A stretch of DNA of 64,000 nt. Origin: Actinomycetota bacterium (GTDB lineage Bacteria; Actinomycetota; Actinomycetes; Nanopelagicales; Nanopelagicaceae). The translations under genes were made by a program, and so were the position numbers. This document shows, piece after piece, positions 49,896 to 58,747 of this stretch (position 1 is the stretch's first letter; each line of letters begins with the position of its first letter). The notes under the pieces are model-generated. The model had not been told where the DNA came from. It saw only the letters and a program-made list of their open reading frames with translations, and did no database searches. The stretch covers positions 62,001-126,000 of the forward strand of contig CANBSP010000004.1 of assembly GCA_947372165.1 (NCBI GenBank), read 5' to 3'.

Positions 49896-50674
49896 TCCTT
49901 CGCCCACTTAAATGTTCGGATGGAGAAGTACGTCCCGAGAATGAGCCAAGCAATCAAGATCAGCGCGATCTTTCCGATCTCCCAACTATGTCCAGCCTCT
50001 TTGAGCGCGAAGGAGTCAGGGAGAAAAACCGAACGCATTCCCTGTGTGAGCCATTTGAGTGGGAATACTGCGGCAATATCTTGCATCCACTTTGGCAGGT
50101 CAGAGAAGACGAAGAAGACGCCAGAGATAAATTGAAGAATAATCACGATTGGGGAGACGGTCGCTGATGCGCCTCGACCACTCTTTGGGATAGATGAGAA
50201 GGCAATACCTAAGACTGTCGAACAAGCACTACCGAGAAGAATGAGCCAGGTGAATCGAAGCCAGAGAGTTGCTGATTTGGGGAGGTGAAGGCCAAAGAGA
50301 AGAGCACCAAAGCCAAGTAAGAGGGCTACTTGAAAGAGCATCGCCGCGGTGACGACAATTGCCTTACCGATGAAGTACGAGATTGGAGAGAGTGGGGTTC
50401 CGCGTAGTCGCTTGAGAGTGCCGAGATCACGTGACATCGGGATAGAGATTGCCAGTTGTTGGAAGCCAGTATTTACCAAGCCCGAGGCGACCATGCCGGC
50501 TACGAAGTACTGACTAAAAGTCACGCCAGGTGCGATCGTATTCTTGAAGACCGAGCCGAAGATAAAGAGCAGGATCACTGGGAAGGCGAGGGTGAAGACG
50601 ACAGATTCGCGCTGGCGCAAGAACTCTTTAATCTCTAATCCGCCTCGACGTAGACCAAGCCTCACGATATTCAT
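49892..50674 (-). CDS. ABC-2 type exporter permease
   Basis: 260 residues, six membrane segments (first at about residues 28-48, FTLAFPVILLFIFGSVF). Seen: ABC-2 motifs GLVNTGFQQLAISIPMSRDLGTLKRLRGTPL, whose core MSRDLGTLKRLRGTPLS (about 78-94) is the DrrB/NodJ-type elbow helix, and a final helix ending FKWAKE. Works with the ATPase encoded 5' of it (4-bp overlap). Substrate unknown: lipid, glycan or drug are all possible. Confidence 0.9.
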   Translation of the reverse strand: MNIVRLGLRRGGLEIKEFLRQRESVVFTLAFPVILLFIFGSVFKNTIAPGVTFSQYFVAGMVASGLVNTGFQQLAISIPMSRDLGTLKRLRGTPLSPISYFIGKAIVVTAAMLFQVALLLGFGALLFGLHLPKSATLWLRFTWLILLGSACSTVLGIAFSSIPKSGRGASATVSPIVIILQFISGVFFVFSDLPKWMQDIAAVFPLKWLTQGMRSVFLPDSFALKEAGHSWEIGKIALILIAWLILGTYFSIRTFKWAKE

Positions 50675-51528
50675 AACTGGCCAATCATTCCAAGATAGAT
50701 ATCTTCCAGTGATGGTCGAGTAATAGCGAGATCGGGAATCTCTCCGCCGATTCGGGCAGATAGGGCTTTGAGAAATTCAGTAGGGGTCTGCGTACTCTCG
50801 CTGCACAACTTGCCACCTTCACTCCAGGTGACTAGAGCGGGTGCGGTGGCGCGTCCTCCAAGTGTCTCTGGAGTGGCAACCTCAAGGACTTGACCCTTGT
50901 TGATGACCGCAACGCGGTCGGCAAGCGCCTCGGCCTCATCGAGGTAATGGGTCGTTAAGAGGATTGTGGTTCCTTCATCGCGAAGAGTGCGGATCAGGCC
51001 CCAAAAAGCTCGACGAGCTTCGGGATCAAATCCAGTTGTTGGTTCATCGAGAAAGAGAATTTCGGGAGATCCAATGATTCCAAGTGCAACGTCGAGTCTG
51101 CGGCGCTGACCACCCGAGAGCGTGGCAACTTTTGCCGAAGCCTTATCACTGAGGCCTACGAGGCCAATCACTTCATCAGGGTTCTTTGCCTTAGCGTAGT
51201 AATGGGCGAAGTGATGGACAGTTTCTTTCACAGTGAGATCTGGTGCATCTGCTGCGCTTTGCAGAACGATTCCGATTCGATTGCGCCAGGTGCGATCTCC
51301 CGATGATGGATGTGATGGATCTTCTCCTAAAACAAGAACATCCCCGGCATCTCGGGTGCGATAACCCTCGAGAATTTCAACGGTCGTTGTCTTGCCCGCG
51401 CCATTAGGTCCGAGGATTGCGAAGATCTCACCACGGTGAACTTCGAGATCAAGACCTGCGACTGCATCCTTGCCAGCATATGTTTTACGCAATCCCGTTA
51501 CCGAGATGGCAGCGTGCTGAGATGTCAT
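50671..51528 (-). CDS. ABC exporter ATPase (DrrA/CcmA class)
   Basis: 285 residues. Seen: Walker [16 protein letters not shown] (about residues 38-52), signature [18 protein letters not shown] (about 135-152), Walker [23 protein letters not shown]-loop [13 protein letters not shown], and a C-terminal part with [11 protein letters not shown]-like end (here [15 protein letters not shown]), the usual mark of ABC-2 exporter ATPases. First gene of the reverse operon. Its start is only 28 bp from the divergent zinc-ribbon gene. Confidence 0.94.
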   Translation of the reverse strand: MTSQHAAISVTGLRKTYAGKDAVAGLDLEVHRGEIFAILGPNGAGKTTTVEILEGYRTRDAGDVLVLGEDPSHPSSGDRTWRNRIGIVLQSAADAPDLTVKETVHHFAHYYAKAKNPDEVIGLVGLSDKASAKVATLSGGQRRRLDVALGIIGSPEILFLDEPTTGFDPEARRAFWGLIRTLRDEGTTILLTTHYLDEAEALADRVAVINKGQVLEVATPETLGGRATAPALVTWSEGGKLCSESTQTPTEFLKALSARIGGEIPDLAITRPSLEDIYLGMIGQL

Positions 51529-51556
51529 ATCCCCATAATAGCCTCATAATTAGGGG

Positions 51557-51928
51557 GTGAGCCCGCGCAGAAAACCCCAGAGTGATCCCAACGCGCGAGG
51601 TGCTAAAGCTGGAAAAGCCGGTAAAGCCGGTAAGGGTGGTAATTCAGGGGGAGAAGAGCGAAGCATCGAAGATATTGGGCGCAGCTTTGAGAGCACCGAA
51701 GAACATGCTGATGGTATCTATAAAGTTCGCCGAATTACCGGTTCGAGTTCGAATAAGCCGTATCGCTGTCCAGGCTGTGATCAATTAATTCCTACTGCTA
51801 CACCCCATGTAGTCGCATGGCCAGAAGATGACATTGAAAGTCGTCGCCATTGGCATACGCCTTGTTGGGCAAAGAAAGATCAACGTCGACCACGCACCGA
51901 ACGAACCCGGAATGCACCTCGATTTTAG
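51557..51928 (+). CDS. Conserved actinobacterial small protein with CxxC...H...C motif
   Basis: 123 residues, GTG start. Seen: Gly/Lys/Ala-rich basic N-terminus (AGKAGKAGKGGNSGG), a middle YKVRRITGSSSNKPYRCPGC, and CPGCDQLIPTATPHVV with HWHTPCWAK after it (about residues 73-108), which can bind zinc through Cys2-His-Cys, then a basic tail. Proteins of this shape are often named ATP/GTP-binding protein in actinobacteria without evidence. The role is unknown; nucleic-acid binding is plausible from charge and zinc ligands. Confidence 0.75.
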   Translation: MSPRRKPQSDPNARGAKAGKAGKAGKGGNSGGEERSIEDIGRSFESTEEHADGIYKVRRITGSSSNKPYRCPGCDQLIPTATPHVVAWPEDDIESRRHWHTPCWAKKDQRRPRTERTRNAPRF

Positions 51929-51938
51929 ATTTTAAAGA

Positions 51939-53402
51939 TTAGTGCAAGAACTTCATTACGCCGGTAATAAATTTATCTGCAAATTTCGTTCGTTTGAATG
52001 TTGTGAATGCGATCGGGAGTGCAAACCTTTCGGAGACAACTGATCGTAAATAGGTGAACTCGTGCAAGCCTTCTGGTCCATGAATACGACCGTAGCCACT
52101 ATCTTTCACCCCACCAAATGGGACGCTTGCGATTCCAGCAAAACCGATCACAGAGTTGATAGAGACCATTCCGGTTACGAGTTTTGATGCGATCTTCTCG
52201 CCATTGCGCTTAGACCACACGGATGCACCCAAGCCATATCGAGTGGCATTTGCAAGGCGGATCGCTTCATCCATATCTGCAACTCGATTGATCGTCAGGG
52301 TTGGACCGAAGGTCTCTTCAGTAATCGCAAGTGAATCTTCTGGCACGTCGAGCATGATTGTTGGCTGAACATACGGCGGTTGAACGGAGTCGACCCCACC
52401 AATCAAGAATTTTGCACCTTTTGCAGCAGCATCATCGATATGGCTTTGAATCACGTTGAGCTGTGAAGGCATAGTCGCAGGGCCATAATTCTTATTCACA
52501 CCTGGATGGATCTCCTTGGCCATTGCGCCAATTTCCCGGATGAATTCATCTGCAATGGCTTGGTGAACATAGACGCGCTCGGCGCCGATACATGTCTGAC
52601 CAGCGTTAGACATTGCTAGCCAGAGGGCATATTCAGCGGCCTTCTTTATGTTTGCATCACGATCTATGATCACGGGATCCTTGCCGCCACATTCAAGAAC
52701 TGTCGGAATCATTCGATCGGCTGCGGAGGCTGCAACTTTCTTCGCGGTACGCGTTGATCCGGTGAAGGCGATCTTGTCGACTGCGGCGCCAGTTAACGCG
52801 GCTCCGGTAGCAGCCAAACCAGTGACTACCTGAAAAATATCGGCAAAGGGTGCGACCTCTGCGAAGGTTGATCCAAGCCATGCTCCCACGCCAGGTGTGT
52901 ACTCACTTGGTTTGAAGACAACGGTATTTCCGGCGGCCAATGAATAGGCGATCGATCCCATCGGAGTGAAGACCGGATAGTTCCAAGGTCCGATGACTCC
53001 TACAACTCCGTAAGGTGCACGTTCAACGCGCGCCTTCATATTTGCCATGATCAACCCAGGATTGCGGCTAACCGGTGCAAGATATTTGCTGGCATTTTTG
53101 GAAGCCCAATCAAGGTGGCCAATCGCAAGTGAAATCTCTAGAGTCGCATCACTGAGCGGCTTACCTGTCTCGAGGGCGACTAACTCAGCGAGTTCGGTTA
53201 GACGTTTGGTGAGAACGGCGTTCCACGCAACGAGAATCTTCTTGCGACCGCTAAATCCAAGTGCTTGCCATGCTTGGCTACTGGCGTGCGCACGGTCTAC
53301 GGCTGCGGCTACTTCTTCGGCAGTGTAATTTCGATAGCGCCCAATTTCTTCACCGGTCGCAGGATTATGGCTAGGGAAGTCGATGAGGGCAGTGGTAGTC
53401 AT
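51939..53402 (-). CDS. Aldehyde dehydrogenase family protein
   Basis: 487 residues from ATG 53402 (MTTTALIDFPSHNPATG). The open frame continues upstream for 58 codons, but family start and N-terminal motif fix this ATG. NAD(P)-dependent oxidation of an aldehyde to acid. Seen: VIGPWNYPVFTPMGSIAYSLAAGN with the FKPSEYTP motif, FTGSTRTAKKVAASAAD, general base Glu in TVLECGGKDPVI, catalytic Cys in SNAGQTCIGAERVYV (about residue 282) and the EETFGPTLTI segment. The substrate is not decided; succinate-semialdehyde-like and long-chain types both fit. Divergent from the hydrolase with only 22 bp between starts. Confidence 0.92.
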   Translation of the reverse strand: MTTTALIDFPSHNPATGEEIGRYRNYTAEEVAAAVDRAHASSQAWQALGFSGRKKILVAWNAVLTKRLTELAELVALETGKPLSDATLEISLAIGHLDWASKNASKYLAPVSRNPGLIMANMKARVERAPYGVVGVIGPWNYPVFTPMGSIAYSLAAGNTVVFKPSEYTPGVGAWLGSTFAEVAPFADIFQVVTGLAATGAALTGAAVDKIAFTGSTRTAKKVAASAADRMIPTVLECGGKDPVIIDRDANIKKAAEYALWLAMSNAGQTCIGAERVYVHQAIADEFIREIGAMAKEIHPGVNKNYGPATMPSQLNVIQSHIDDAAAKGAKFLIGGVDSVQPPYVQPTIMLDVPEDSLAITEETFGPTLTINRVADMDEAIRLANATRYGLGASVWSKRNGEKIASKLVTGMVSINSVIGFAGIASVPFGGVKDSGYGRIHGPEGLHEFTYLRSVVSERFALPIAFTTFKRTKFADKFITGVMKFLH

Positions 53403-53424
53403 GAAGTAACTGTAAACTCTTTGC

Positions 53425-54135
53425 GTGCCAGAGTTAATACGTCCGAGCAGTATTTTGCCTGCCAATAGGCGGGAAATCTCCTTTGTGACGGCAGATGGCC
53501 TGACCTTGGTCGGAGAAGTCGCTTCACCCATCGGGGACCGTACGGCAACTCTTCTCTGTCTCCATCCGAATCCCACCGGTGGCGGAATGATGGATAGCCA
53601 TATCTACAAAAAAGCCAGTAATCGGCTGCCTGCAATGGCTGGCATCGAGATCATTCGCTTTAATACTCGCGGTACTGAGAGTGCGCGCGGGATATCCGAA
53701 GGCAGTTATGACAATGGCGGCCTAGAGAAACACGATGTCGAAGCAGCAATTAGTTTTGCATTTGATGAATGTGGTGCTGAAAATTTGTGGGTCATAGGAT
53801 GGTCATTCGGAACTGATCTCGCATTGCGTCATGCGCGTGATGCTCGAGTGAAAGGACTGATACTTCTGAGCCCGCCACTCATGACGACGCAGGAGAGCGA
53901 TCTCGACTGGTGGGGTAAGGATGGCCGGCCTGTGATTGCACTCATCCCTGAATTTGATGATTACCTCAAGCCCGCCGAAGCAGAGCTTCGGTTTGCTCTT
54001 GTGCCACAGATCAAATTGATCAACGTTGAAGATGGCAAGCATCTCTGGGTAGGCGAACCAGCTGTCTACCGAGTACTCAGCGAGATTACCGAAGTGCTCT
54101 CACCAGATAAGTTGCCGCTGCCTACAGAGTGGTAA
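53425..54135 (+). CDS. Alpha/beta hydrolase
   Basis: 236 residues, GTG start. Seen: LLCLHPNPTGGGMMDSHIYK (oxyanion HPxPxxGG motif, about residues 44-63), IRFNTRGTESARG, nucleophile elbow VIGWSFGTDLALRH (GxSxG, Ser at about 130), an Asp-containing FDDYLKP and the catalytic His in VEDGKHLWVG (about 215). The HPxPxxGGxMD pattern places it with YceI/SCO-type small esterases of the COG2945 kind. Substrate unknown. Its promoter must lie inside the divergent aldehyde dehydrogenase gene, or vice versa, because starts are 22 bp apart. Confidence 0.87.
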   Translation: MPELIRPSSILPANRREISFVTADGLTLVGEVASPIGDRTATLLCLHPNPTGGGMMDSHIYKKASNRLPAMAGIEIIRFNTRGTESARGISEGSYDNGGLEKHDVEAAISFAFDECGAENLWVIGWSFGTDLALRHARDARVKGLILLSPPLMTTQESDLDWWGKDGRPVIALIPEFDDYLKPAEAELRFALVPQIKLINVEDGKHLWVGEPAVYRVLSEITEVLSPDKLPLPTEW

Positions 54136-54143
54136 CGAGCGAA

Positions 54144-55280
54144 CTAGCCTAAATCTGATTTAGGGAAGACAACTTCATCAACAATCAACAAGATTGCAGC
54201 AGCGACCGGGACGGCGAGTAGACCGCCGATTAAACCAAGCAAGCTTGTTCCGATGAGCGCAGCGATGATTGTGACAAGACCTGGGATCGATAGCGATTTA
54301 CGCATGATCCGCGGCATGATCACATAATTCTCAACTTGCACATAGATCACATAGGCAGCGAATGCGATGATCGCAGTCGTGGGTGATTTAGTGAGTGCGA
54401 TGAGTGTGACAATCGAGGTGCCGAGGATGTGGCCGACTAATGGGATTAAGCCGCAGAAGAAGACTAAGAGCGCGAGAGCGGTTGTGTACGGTAACCCGAT
54501 CACTAGCCCAACGAGCAGAATAAAGAGTGCAGCAATTGCGGCAACCAGGGTTTGGCCTCCAACGAAGATTCCGATTCGATTGATGATGGCATCGCTGAGA
54601 CTTGCGACTCTCGTACGACGTGAGGCTGGAACGAATCGATAAATAACGTGTGTCACCGTAGGCAGCGATGCGAGGAAGTAAAGGGTGAGGACGAGAATCG
54701 TCAGCACTGCAAAGACACCCGAGATAACCGCTTTGCCAACCCCAAGAACGCCTCCGAAGGCAGTGACGACAAATTGCCCATCGTGAATCGATGCAGTGAC
54801 TTTCTTCTGGATCGAGTCGATGATGCCGTAATTTTGATTGAGTTGATTGATCGTGTGGTTGTTCTTCAGATTCTCAACAAGAGATGGTGCATTCTTCAAA
54901 AGTAGGTTGAGCTGATCAATAATCGGCGGGACCGCAACGAGCGCAAAGAGCGCTACGAAAGCGATCACGATTGCGACGATCAGAAATACAGCGCTGCCAC
55001 GCTTTAATCCACGACGTTGAAAGAATGCGACTGCAGGATTGAGGCCTGCGGCGAAGAAGAGCGAGATAAGAAGGAGAACAAATACTTGCGAAGCACTTGC
55101 CAGGGCCCGAAGAAATGTAATCGCAATCACAGCACCTGAGGCGGTGAGAAATCCAAAGTAGAAGGGATGTCCTTGATCAAGTGGTGCACCTAACATTCCA
55201 AAGTTTTCAGGCTCGCTGACTTTTCTACTTGTTGCACTTTTTTTCTTAAGACCAGGAATGTGAGGAATTAATTTAGCCAT
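54144..55280 (-). CDS. AI-2E family (PerM-like) membrane protein
   Basis: 378 residues, about eight membrane segments. Seen: N-terminal basic cytoplasmic part (IPHIPGLKKKSATSRK), hydrophobic pair near 48-90, a soluble segment QLNLLLKNAPSLVENLKNNH, and the C-terminal block GVLAVPVAAAIL-type ending (here LIGGLLAVPVAAAILLIVDEVV) with QVENYVIMPRIMRKSLSIPGLV (about 311-332), the family signature. Proposed roles are autoinducer-2 export or Na+/H+ antiport. The real substrate is not known. Convergent with the hydrolase, 8 bp apart. Confidence 0.9.
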   Translation of the reverse strand: MAKLIPHIPGLKKKSATSRKVSEPENFGMLGAPLDQGHPFYFGFLTASGAVIAITFLRALASASQVFVLLLISLFFAAGLNPAVAFFQRRGLKRGSAVFLIVAIVIAFVALFALVAVPPIIDQLNLLLKNAPSLVENLKNNHTINQLNQNYGIIDSIQKKVTASIHDGQFVVTAFGGVLGVGKAVISGVFAVLTILVLTLYFLASLPTVTHVIYRFVPASRRTRVASLSDAIINRIGIFVGGQTLVAAIAALFILLVGLVIGLPYTTALALLVFFCGLIPLVGHILGTSIVTLIALTKSPTTAIIAFAAYVIYVQVENYVIMPRIMRKSLSIPGLVTIIAALIGTSLLGLIGGLLAVPVAAAILLIVDEVVFPKSDLG

Positions 55281-55328
55281 AGTTCAATTTTAACGTGCTT
55301 TGGAGATGGAATGGGGGAGAATGTACCC

Positions 55329-56573
55329 ATGGGCGAATTGAGCGTAACGGGATCTGGCACAGAGATCATCTCCCTTTATGACCTCCCATGGAGCAAGCTC
55401 TTAGAAGATTGGCCAGAGGATCCCGGTCTTACCTCGATGAGAGGTATCTCGCGCCACGTCGTAAGACTGGTCCGGACTGGTGATCGGGATGAGGATGTCT
55501 TTGCCGTGAAAGAGACGGTGGAGGAGTTCTCGACTCGTGAATATGCGCTCTTGCGAGAGCTCAACTCCCGAGGCGCACCGTGTGTTGAACCGCTTGCGGT
55601 GGTTACTGGGCGTCTGGATCTGCGGGGAAATGAACTCCCCACTGCGTTAGTGACTCGCTACCTTGCATACTCGCTCCCGTATCGCGTCATCCTTAGTGGA
55701 AATGTCACACCACACGAGATCACGACGATGGCGAATGCGTTGGCTCTCTTGTTAGTGAAACTGCACTTGCTCGGATTCTGGTGGGGTGACTGTTCGCTCT
55801 CCAACGCGCTCTTCCGGCGAGATGCATCAGAGTATTCGGCCTATCTCGTTGACGCTGAAACTGGTGAATTCCAAAACACACTCACCGATGGACAACGCGA
55901 GCACGACTTGGAGATCGCACTCTTCAATGTTGCTGCTGAACTAGAGGACTTGGCGATCGCAGGAGTCCTGCATCCGGGCATGGATCCGATCCGCGCAAGT
56001 CAAGGCGTTATTTCGCGATATCGCAGATTATGGAAATCACTCAACGAGCCGCAGATTCTCGACCCTAAAGATCGTCATGCGGTCGAGCGTGCGATGCGCT
56101 CACTTCAAGATCTTGGGTTTGCAGTCGAAGAAGTTGAGATTACGAAAGATGGCGATAAGGGTGTACTGAAGTTCTCACCTCGATTAGTGGCAGCCGGGTA
56201 TCACCAACAACGCTTGAAAGAGATTCTTGGATTGGATGCCGAAGAGCTCCAAGCAAAACGTCTCTTGGCATCATTTGATCGATATCGCAGCCGCGAAGCG
56301 CAGAGTGGCCTTTCAGACGATGTGTTGGCACGACAGTGGCTGACCGAAGTCTTCGATCATGTGCTCTCTCAAATCCCAGCAGATCTTCGCGGGCGAGTAG
56401 AGCCAGCCCAGATGTTTCATGAGATCTTGGAACATCGTTGGTACTTGGGCGAGAAGGCAGGCAAGGACCTTGGCCTGGACTTTGCCACCCATGAATACGT
56501 CACCCAGATCCTCCCCTTTAGAACTGATTCTGCGACAAATGTCCGAGAAGAGCCCGTTGCGGTTGTGGAGTAA
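55329..56573 (+). CDS. DUF4032 protein with kinase-like fold
   Basis: 414 residues from ATG 55329, preferred because GGGGGAGA precedes it. ATG 55311 adds six. Seen: IISLYDLPWSKLLEDWPEDPGL (N-terminal DUF4032 start), FAVKETVEEFSTREYALLREL with a Lys-Glu pair as in protein kinases (about residues 60-80), KLHLLGFWWGDCSLSNALFR (catalytic-loop-like GDxxxxN, about 143-162), and AYLVDAETGEF (DxE for the metal site). This suggests a lipopolysaccharide/aminoglycoside-kinase-like fold. The function is unknown; the domain is typical of actinobacteria. It probably leads the operon to ybbN and the MFS gene. Confidence 0.85.
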   Translation: MGELSVTGSGTEIISLYDLPWSKLLEDWPEDPGLTSMRGISRHVVRLVRTGDRDEDVFAVKETVEEFSTREYALLRELNSRGAPCVEPLAVVTGRLDLRGNELPTALVTRYLAYSLPYRVILSGNVTPHEITTMANALALLLVKLHLLGFWWGDCSLSNALFRRDASEYSAYLVDAETGEFQNTLTDGQREHDLEIALFNVAAELEDLAIAGVLHPGMDPIRASQGVISRYRRLWKSLNEPQILDPKDRHAVERAMRSLQDLGFAVEEVEITKDGDKGVLKFSPRLVAAGYHQQRLKEILGLDAEELQAKRLLASFDRYRSREAQSGLSDDVLARQWLTEVFDHVLSQIPADLRGRVEPAQMFHEILEHRWYLGEKAGKDLGLDFATHEYVTQILPFRTDSATNVREEPVAVVE

Positions 56574-56603
56574 TAAGAAGGAAAAGTTTGGCAAGATATC
56601 GCC

Positions 56604-57542
56604 ATGAGCCTGCCGCCATTGCCGAACGGAAATAATGGGCGAAATGGGTTGGGCGGTATGGGTGGAGTCTTTGATCTCAGCACTCTGCGCCAACCAGCAG
56701 TAACTATTGACCCAGAAGATCTTGGCTATATCGTCACTCAAGAGAACCTAATCTCCGAACTCTTGCCTGCATCAAACGATGCTGTGGCGATCATTCTCTG
56801 TTGGTCCCCACGGAGCGCACAAGCGCAATCACTACTCCCAATGATGCGCCAATTCAATCGCGACGATCAAACTCCAGAGGGAGACCCCACCTGGATCTTT
56901 GGATCTGTGAATGTCGATGCTGAGCCAGCGGTAGCTAAGGCACTTCAGGTGCAATCGGTTCCACTCGCCATTGCAATCATCCAAGAACAACTCGTTCCAC
57001 TCTTTGAATCTGTGCCACCCGCAGATCAGGTACGAGCGGTTATCAATAAAGTTATCGAGCTCGCTGCACAAAAAGGAGTGGGTGTTGCACCCACTGACCC
57101 TGAAAGTGCGAGCCCAAGTGAACCATCGCTTGAGCCAGAGGAAGAGATTGCGTTAGCCGCACTTGAAAACGGAGATTTAGTCGCTGCGAAGGCGGCCTAT
57201 GAGAGTTGGATTAATCGATCACCTGGAACAAATCTCGCGCAGCTGGGTTTGATTCAAGTCGAACTCATGATCCGCACTGAGGGCTTGGATTTAGTTGCGG
57301 TTGTTCAGGCCGCCGATGAGAATCCGACTCAGATCGATCTTCAATTACAAGCTGCAGATTGTGAAATCGCAGAAGGAGATTTCGATGCTGCGTCGAATCG
57401 ACTTCTCACCCTACTGTTGGGGATCACCGGGGATGACCAGAAGATGGTCCGAGATCGCCTCTTGATGTTCTTCTCGATGATTGATCCAACTGATCCGCGC
57501 CTTCCTAAAGCGCGGCAGAAGCTTGCCAGTACACTCTTCTGA
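56604..57542 (+). CDS. YbbN-like thioredoxin-fold and TPR co-chaperone
   Basis: 312 residues. Seen: Gly/Asn-rich start, a thioredoxin-like domain (about residues 30-150, with AVAIILCWSPRSAQAQSLL and QVQSVPLAIAIIQ carrying the cis-Pro), then acidic linker and TPR-like helices (about 170-312, LAALENGDLVAAKAAYESW and NRLLTLLLGITGDDQKMVRDRL). The CxxC of thioredoxin is replaced by SPRS, so no redox activity is expected, as in many YbbN proteins that act as chaperonin partners. Its TGA shares one base with the next ATG. Confidence 0.88.
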   Translation: MSLPPLPNGNNGRNGLGGMGGVFDLSTLRQPAVTIDPEDLGYIVTQENLISELLPASNDAVAIILCWSPRSAQAQSLLPMMRQFNRDDQTPEGDPTWIFGSVNVDAEPAVAKALQVQSVPLAIAIIQEQLVPLFESVPPADQVRAVINKVIELAAQKGVGVAPTDPESASPSEPSLEPEEEIALAALENGDLVAAKAAYESWINRSPGTNLAQLGLIQVELMIRTEGLDLVAVVQAADENPTQIDLQLQAADCEIAEGDFDAASNRLLTLLLGITGDDQKMVRDRLLMFFSMIDPTDPRLPKARQKLASTLF

Positions 57543-58747
57543 TGGTGATCATCTCTAAAGAAGAGGCTTTCTATACGCGGGCACTCTTCTTCCTCTTTGG
57601 CGTCGGATTGATGATGATCGCGCCTCGAACCCCCGATCTCAAAGCGAACCTCCATGTAAATAATGGAACCTTGGGAAGCTTGATGTCGATCAGTGCGGCG
57701 GGCGCATTCCTTGCACTTATTTATATGGGCCAGATCGTTCACCGCTTTGGTGCCCGGCCAGTGCTGATCGGTGCCGCTACCTGGCTCTATACCTTTATGG
57801 CGTTCCAACCCCACATCCACACAATCTGGATCTTCGCGATAGATCAAATATGCGTGGGTATTGGTTGGGCAGGTTTTCATATCACGATCAATTCACAGGG
57901 GCTCCACCGCCAGAAGGCCAGTGGAGTTCCAATCTTGCCAAGGCTGCACGGCACGTGGAGTATTGGTGCACTTCTCACTGCGGTTGTGGCGATTGGCATC
58001 ACCTCTCATGTCACGCTGGCAACACATATCGATATCGGCGTTTCCATTATCTGGGCACTGACGATGTACTCGATCTACCGGTTGCGCGACGTTCTCGTGC
58101 CGGGGTCGAAGGAACATACTGAAGAGGATGTCCGTCCGAGCGTGCGATCGATCATTACCTTCTTCAAGGTTGATTGGATGATTGTTATCGCAATCACTTC
58201 TGGCGTACTCCTAGAGACCTCGACCAACGATTGGGCCTCGCTCTTCACTAAGGAAGATATCAAGGCATCGGCTTCGATCAGCATCCTCAGTTATGTCGGG
58301 TTCGGCCTAGGAATGATTCTCGGACGATTAAATATTCATAAGTTGTATACCCGCTTCACCGAACGCCAAATTATTCGGACCAGCTCAATCTTCGGTGGAT
58401 CACTTTTCATCATCTCGGTACAAATTGCATCTCATCTTGCACCAAGCCATCCTAAGATTGGCCTTCTCTTCTCAGTGATCGCCTTCTTCTGCGGGGGAGT
58501 GGGGTCGTCATCACTTGCCCCAGGCTTCACCACGATCGCGACAAGAAATTCTAAATTTCCAACTGGCTTTGTCGTCGCTCAACTCACCTTAGTAAATACC
58601 GCAATCTTCTTCGCATCCCGGATCGCGATTTCATGGGTTGCGCAGGCAACTTCTATTACGACGGCGCTGATGATTCCTGGCGCGGTGCTCTTGATGACGG
58701 CAATCTTTGCAAAGCTCGGAAGCGATACGGTTTTAGCTTCGCGCTAA
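57542..58747 (+). CDS. MFS transporter
   Basis: 401 residues, about 12 membrane segments. Seen: LFFLFGVGLMMIAPRTPDLKANL in helix 1 and loop, AGAFLALIYMGQIVHRFGARPVL with the MFS A-motif-like GQIVHRFGAR (about residues 62-71), helix-5 HGTWSIGALLTAV, and the second-half loop GFGLGMILGRLNIHKLYTRF. The pattern resembles sugar/drug MFS carriers such as YbjJ, but the substrate is open. Coupled to ybbN (TGATG). It is convergent with glgB, and the two coding regions overlap by 15 bp. Confidence 0.88.
   Translation: MVIISKEEAFYTRALFFLFGVGLMMIAPRTPDLKANLHVNNGTLGSLMSISAAGAFLALIYMGQIVHRFGARPVLIGAATWLYTFMAFQPHIHTIWIFAIDQICVGIGWAGFHITINSQGLHRQKASGVPILPRLHGTWSIGALLTAVVAIGITSHVTLATHIDIGVSIIWALTMYSIYRLRDVLVPGSKEHTEEDVRPSVRSIITFFKVDWMIVIAITSGVLLETSTNDWASLFTKEDIKASASISILSYVGFGLGMILGRLNIHKLYTRFTERQIIRTSSIFGGSLFIISVQIASHLAPSHPKIGLLFSVIAFFCGGVGSSSLAPGFTTIATRNSKFPTGFVVAQLTLVNTAIFFASRIAISWVAQATSITTALMIPGAVLLMTAIFAKLGSDTVLASR

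Noticed and set aside
53403-53576. N-terminal extension of the aldehyde dehydrogenase (58 more codons upstream)
   Set aside because: Lies over the divergent hydrolase gene on the other strand and lacks family similarity. ATG 53402 gives the normal start.
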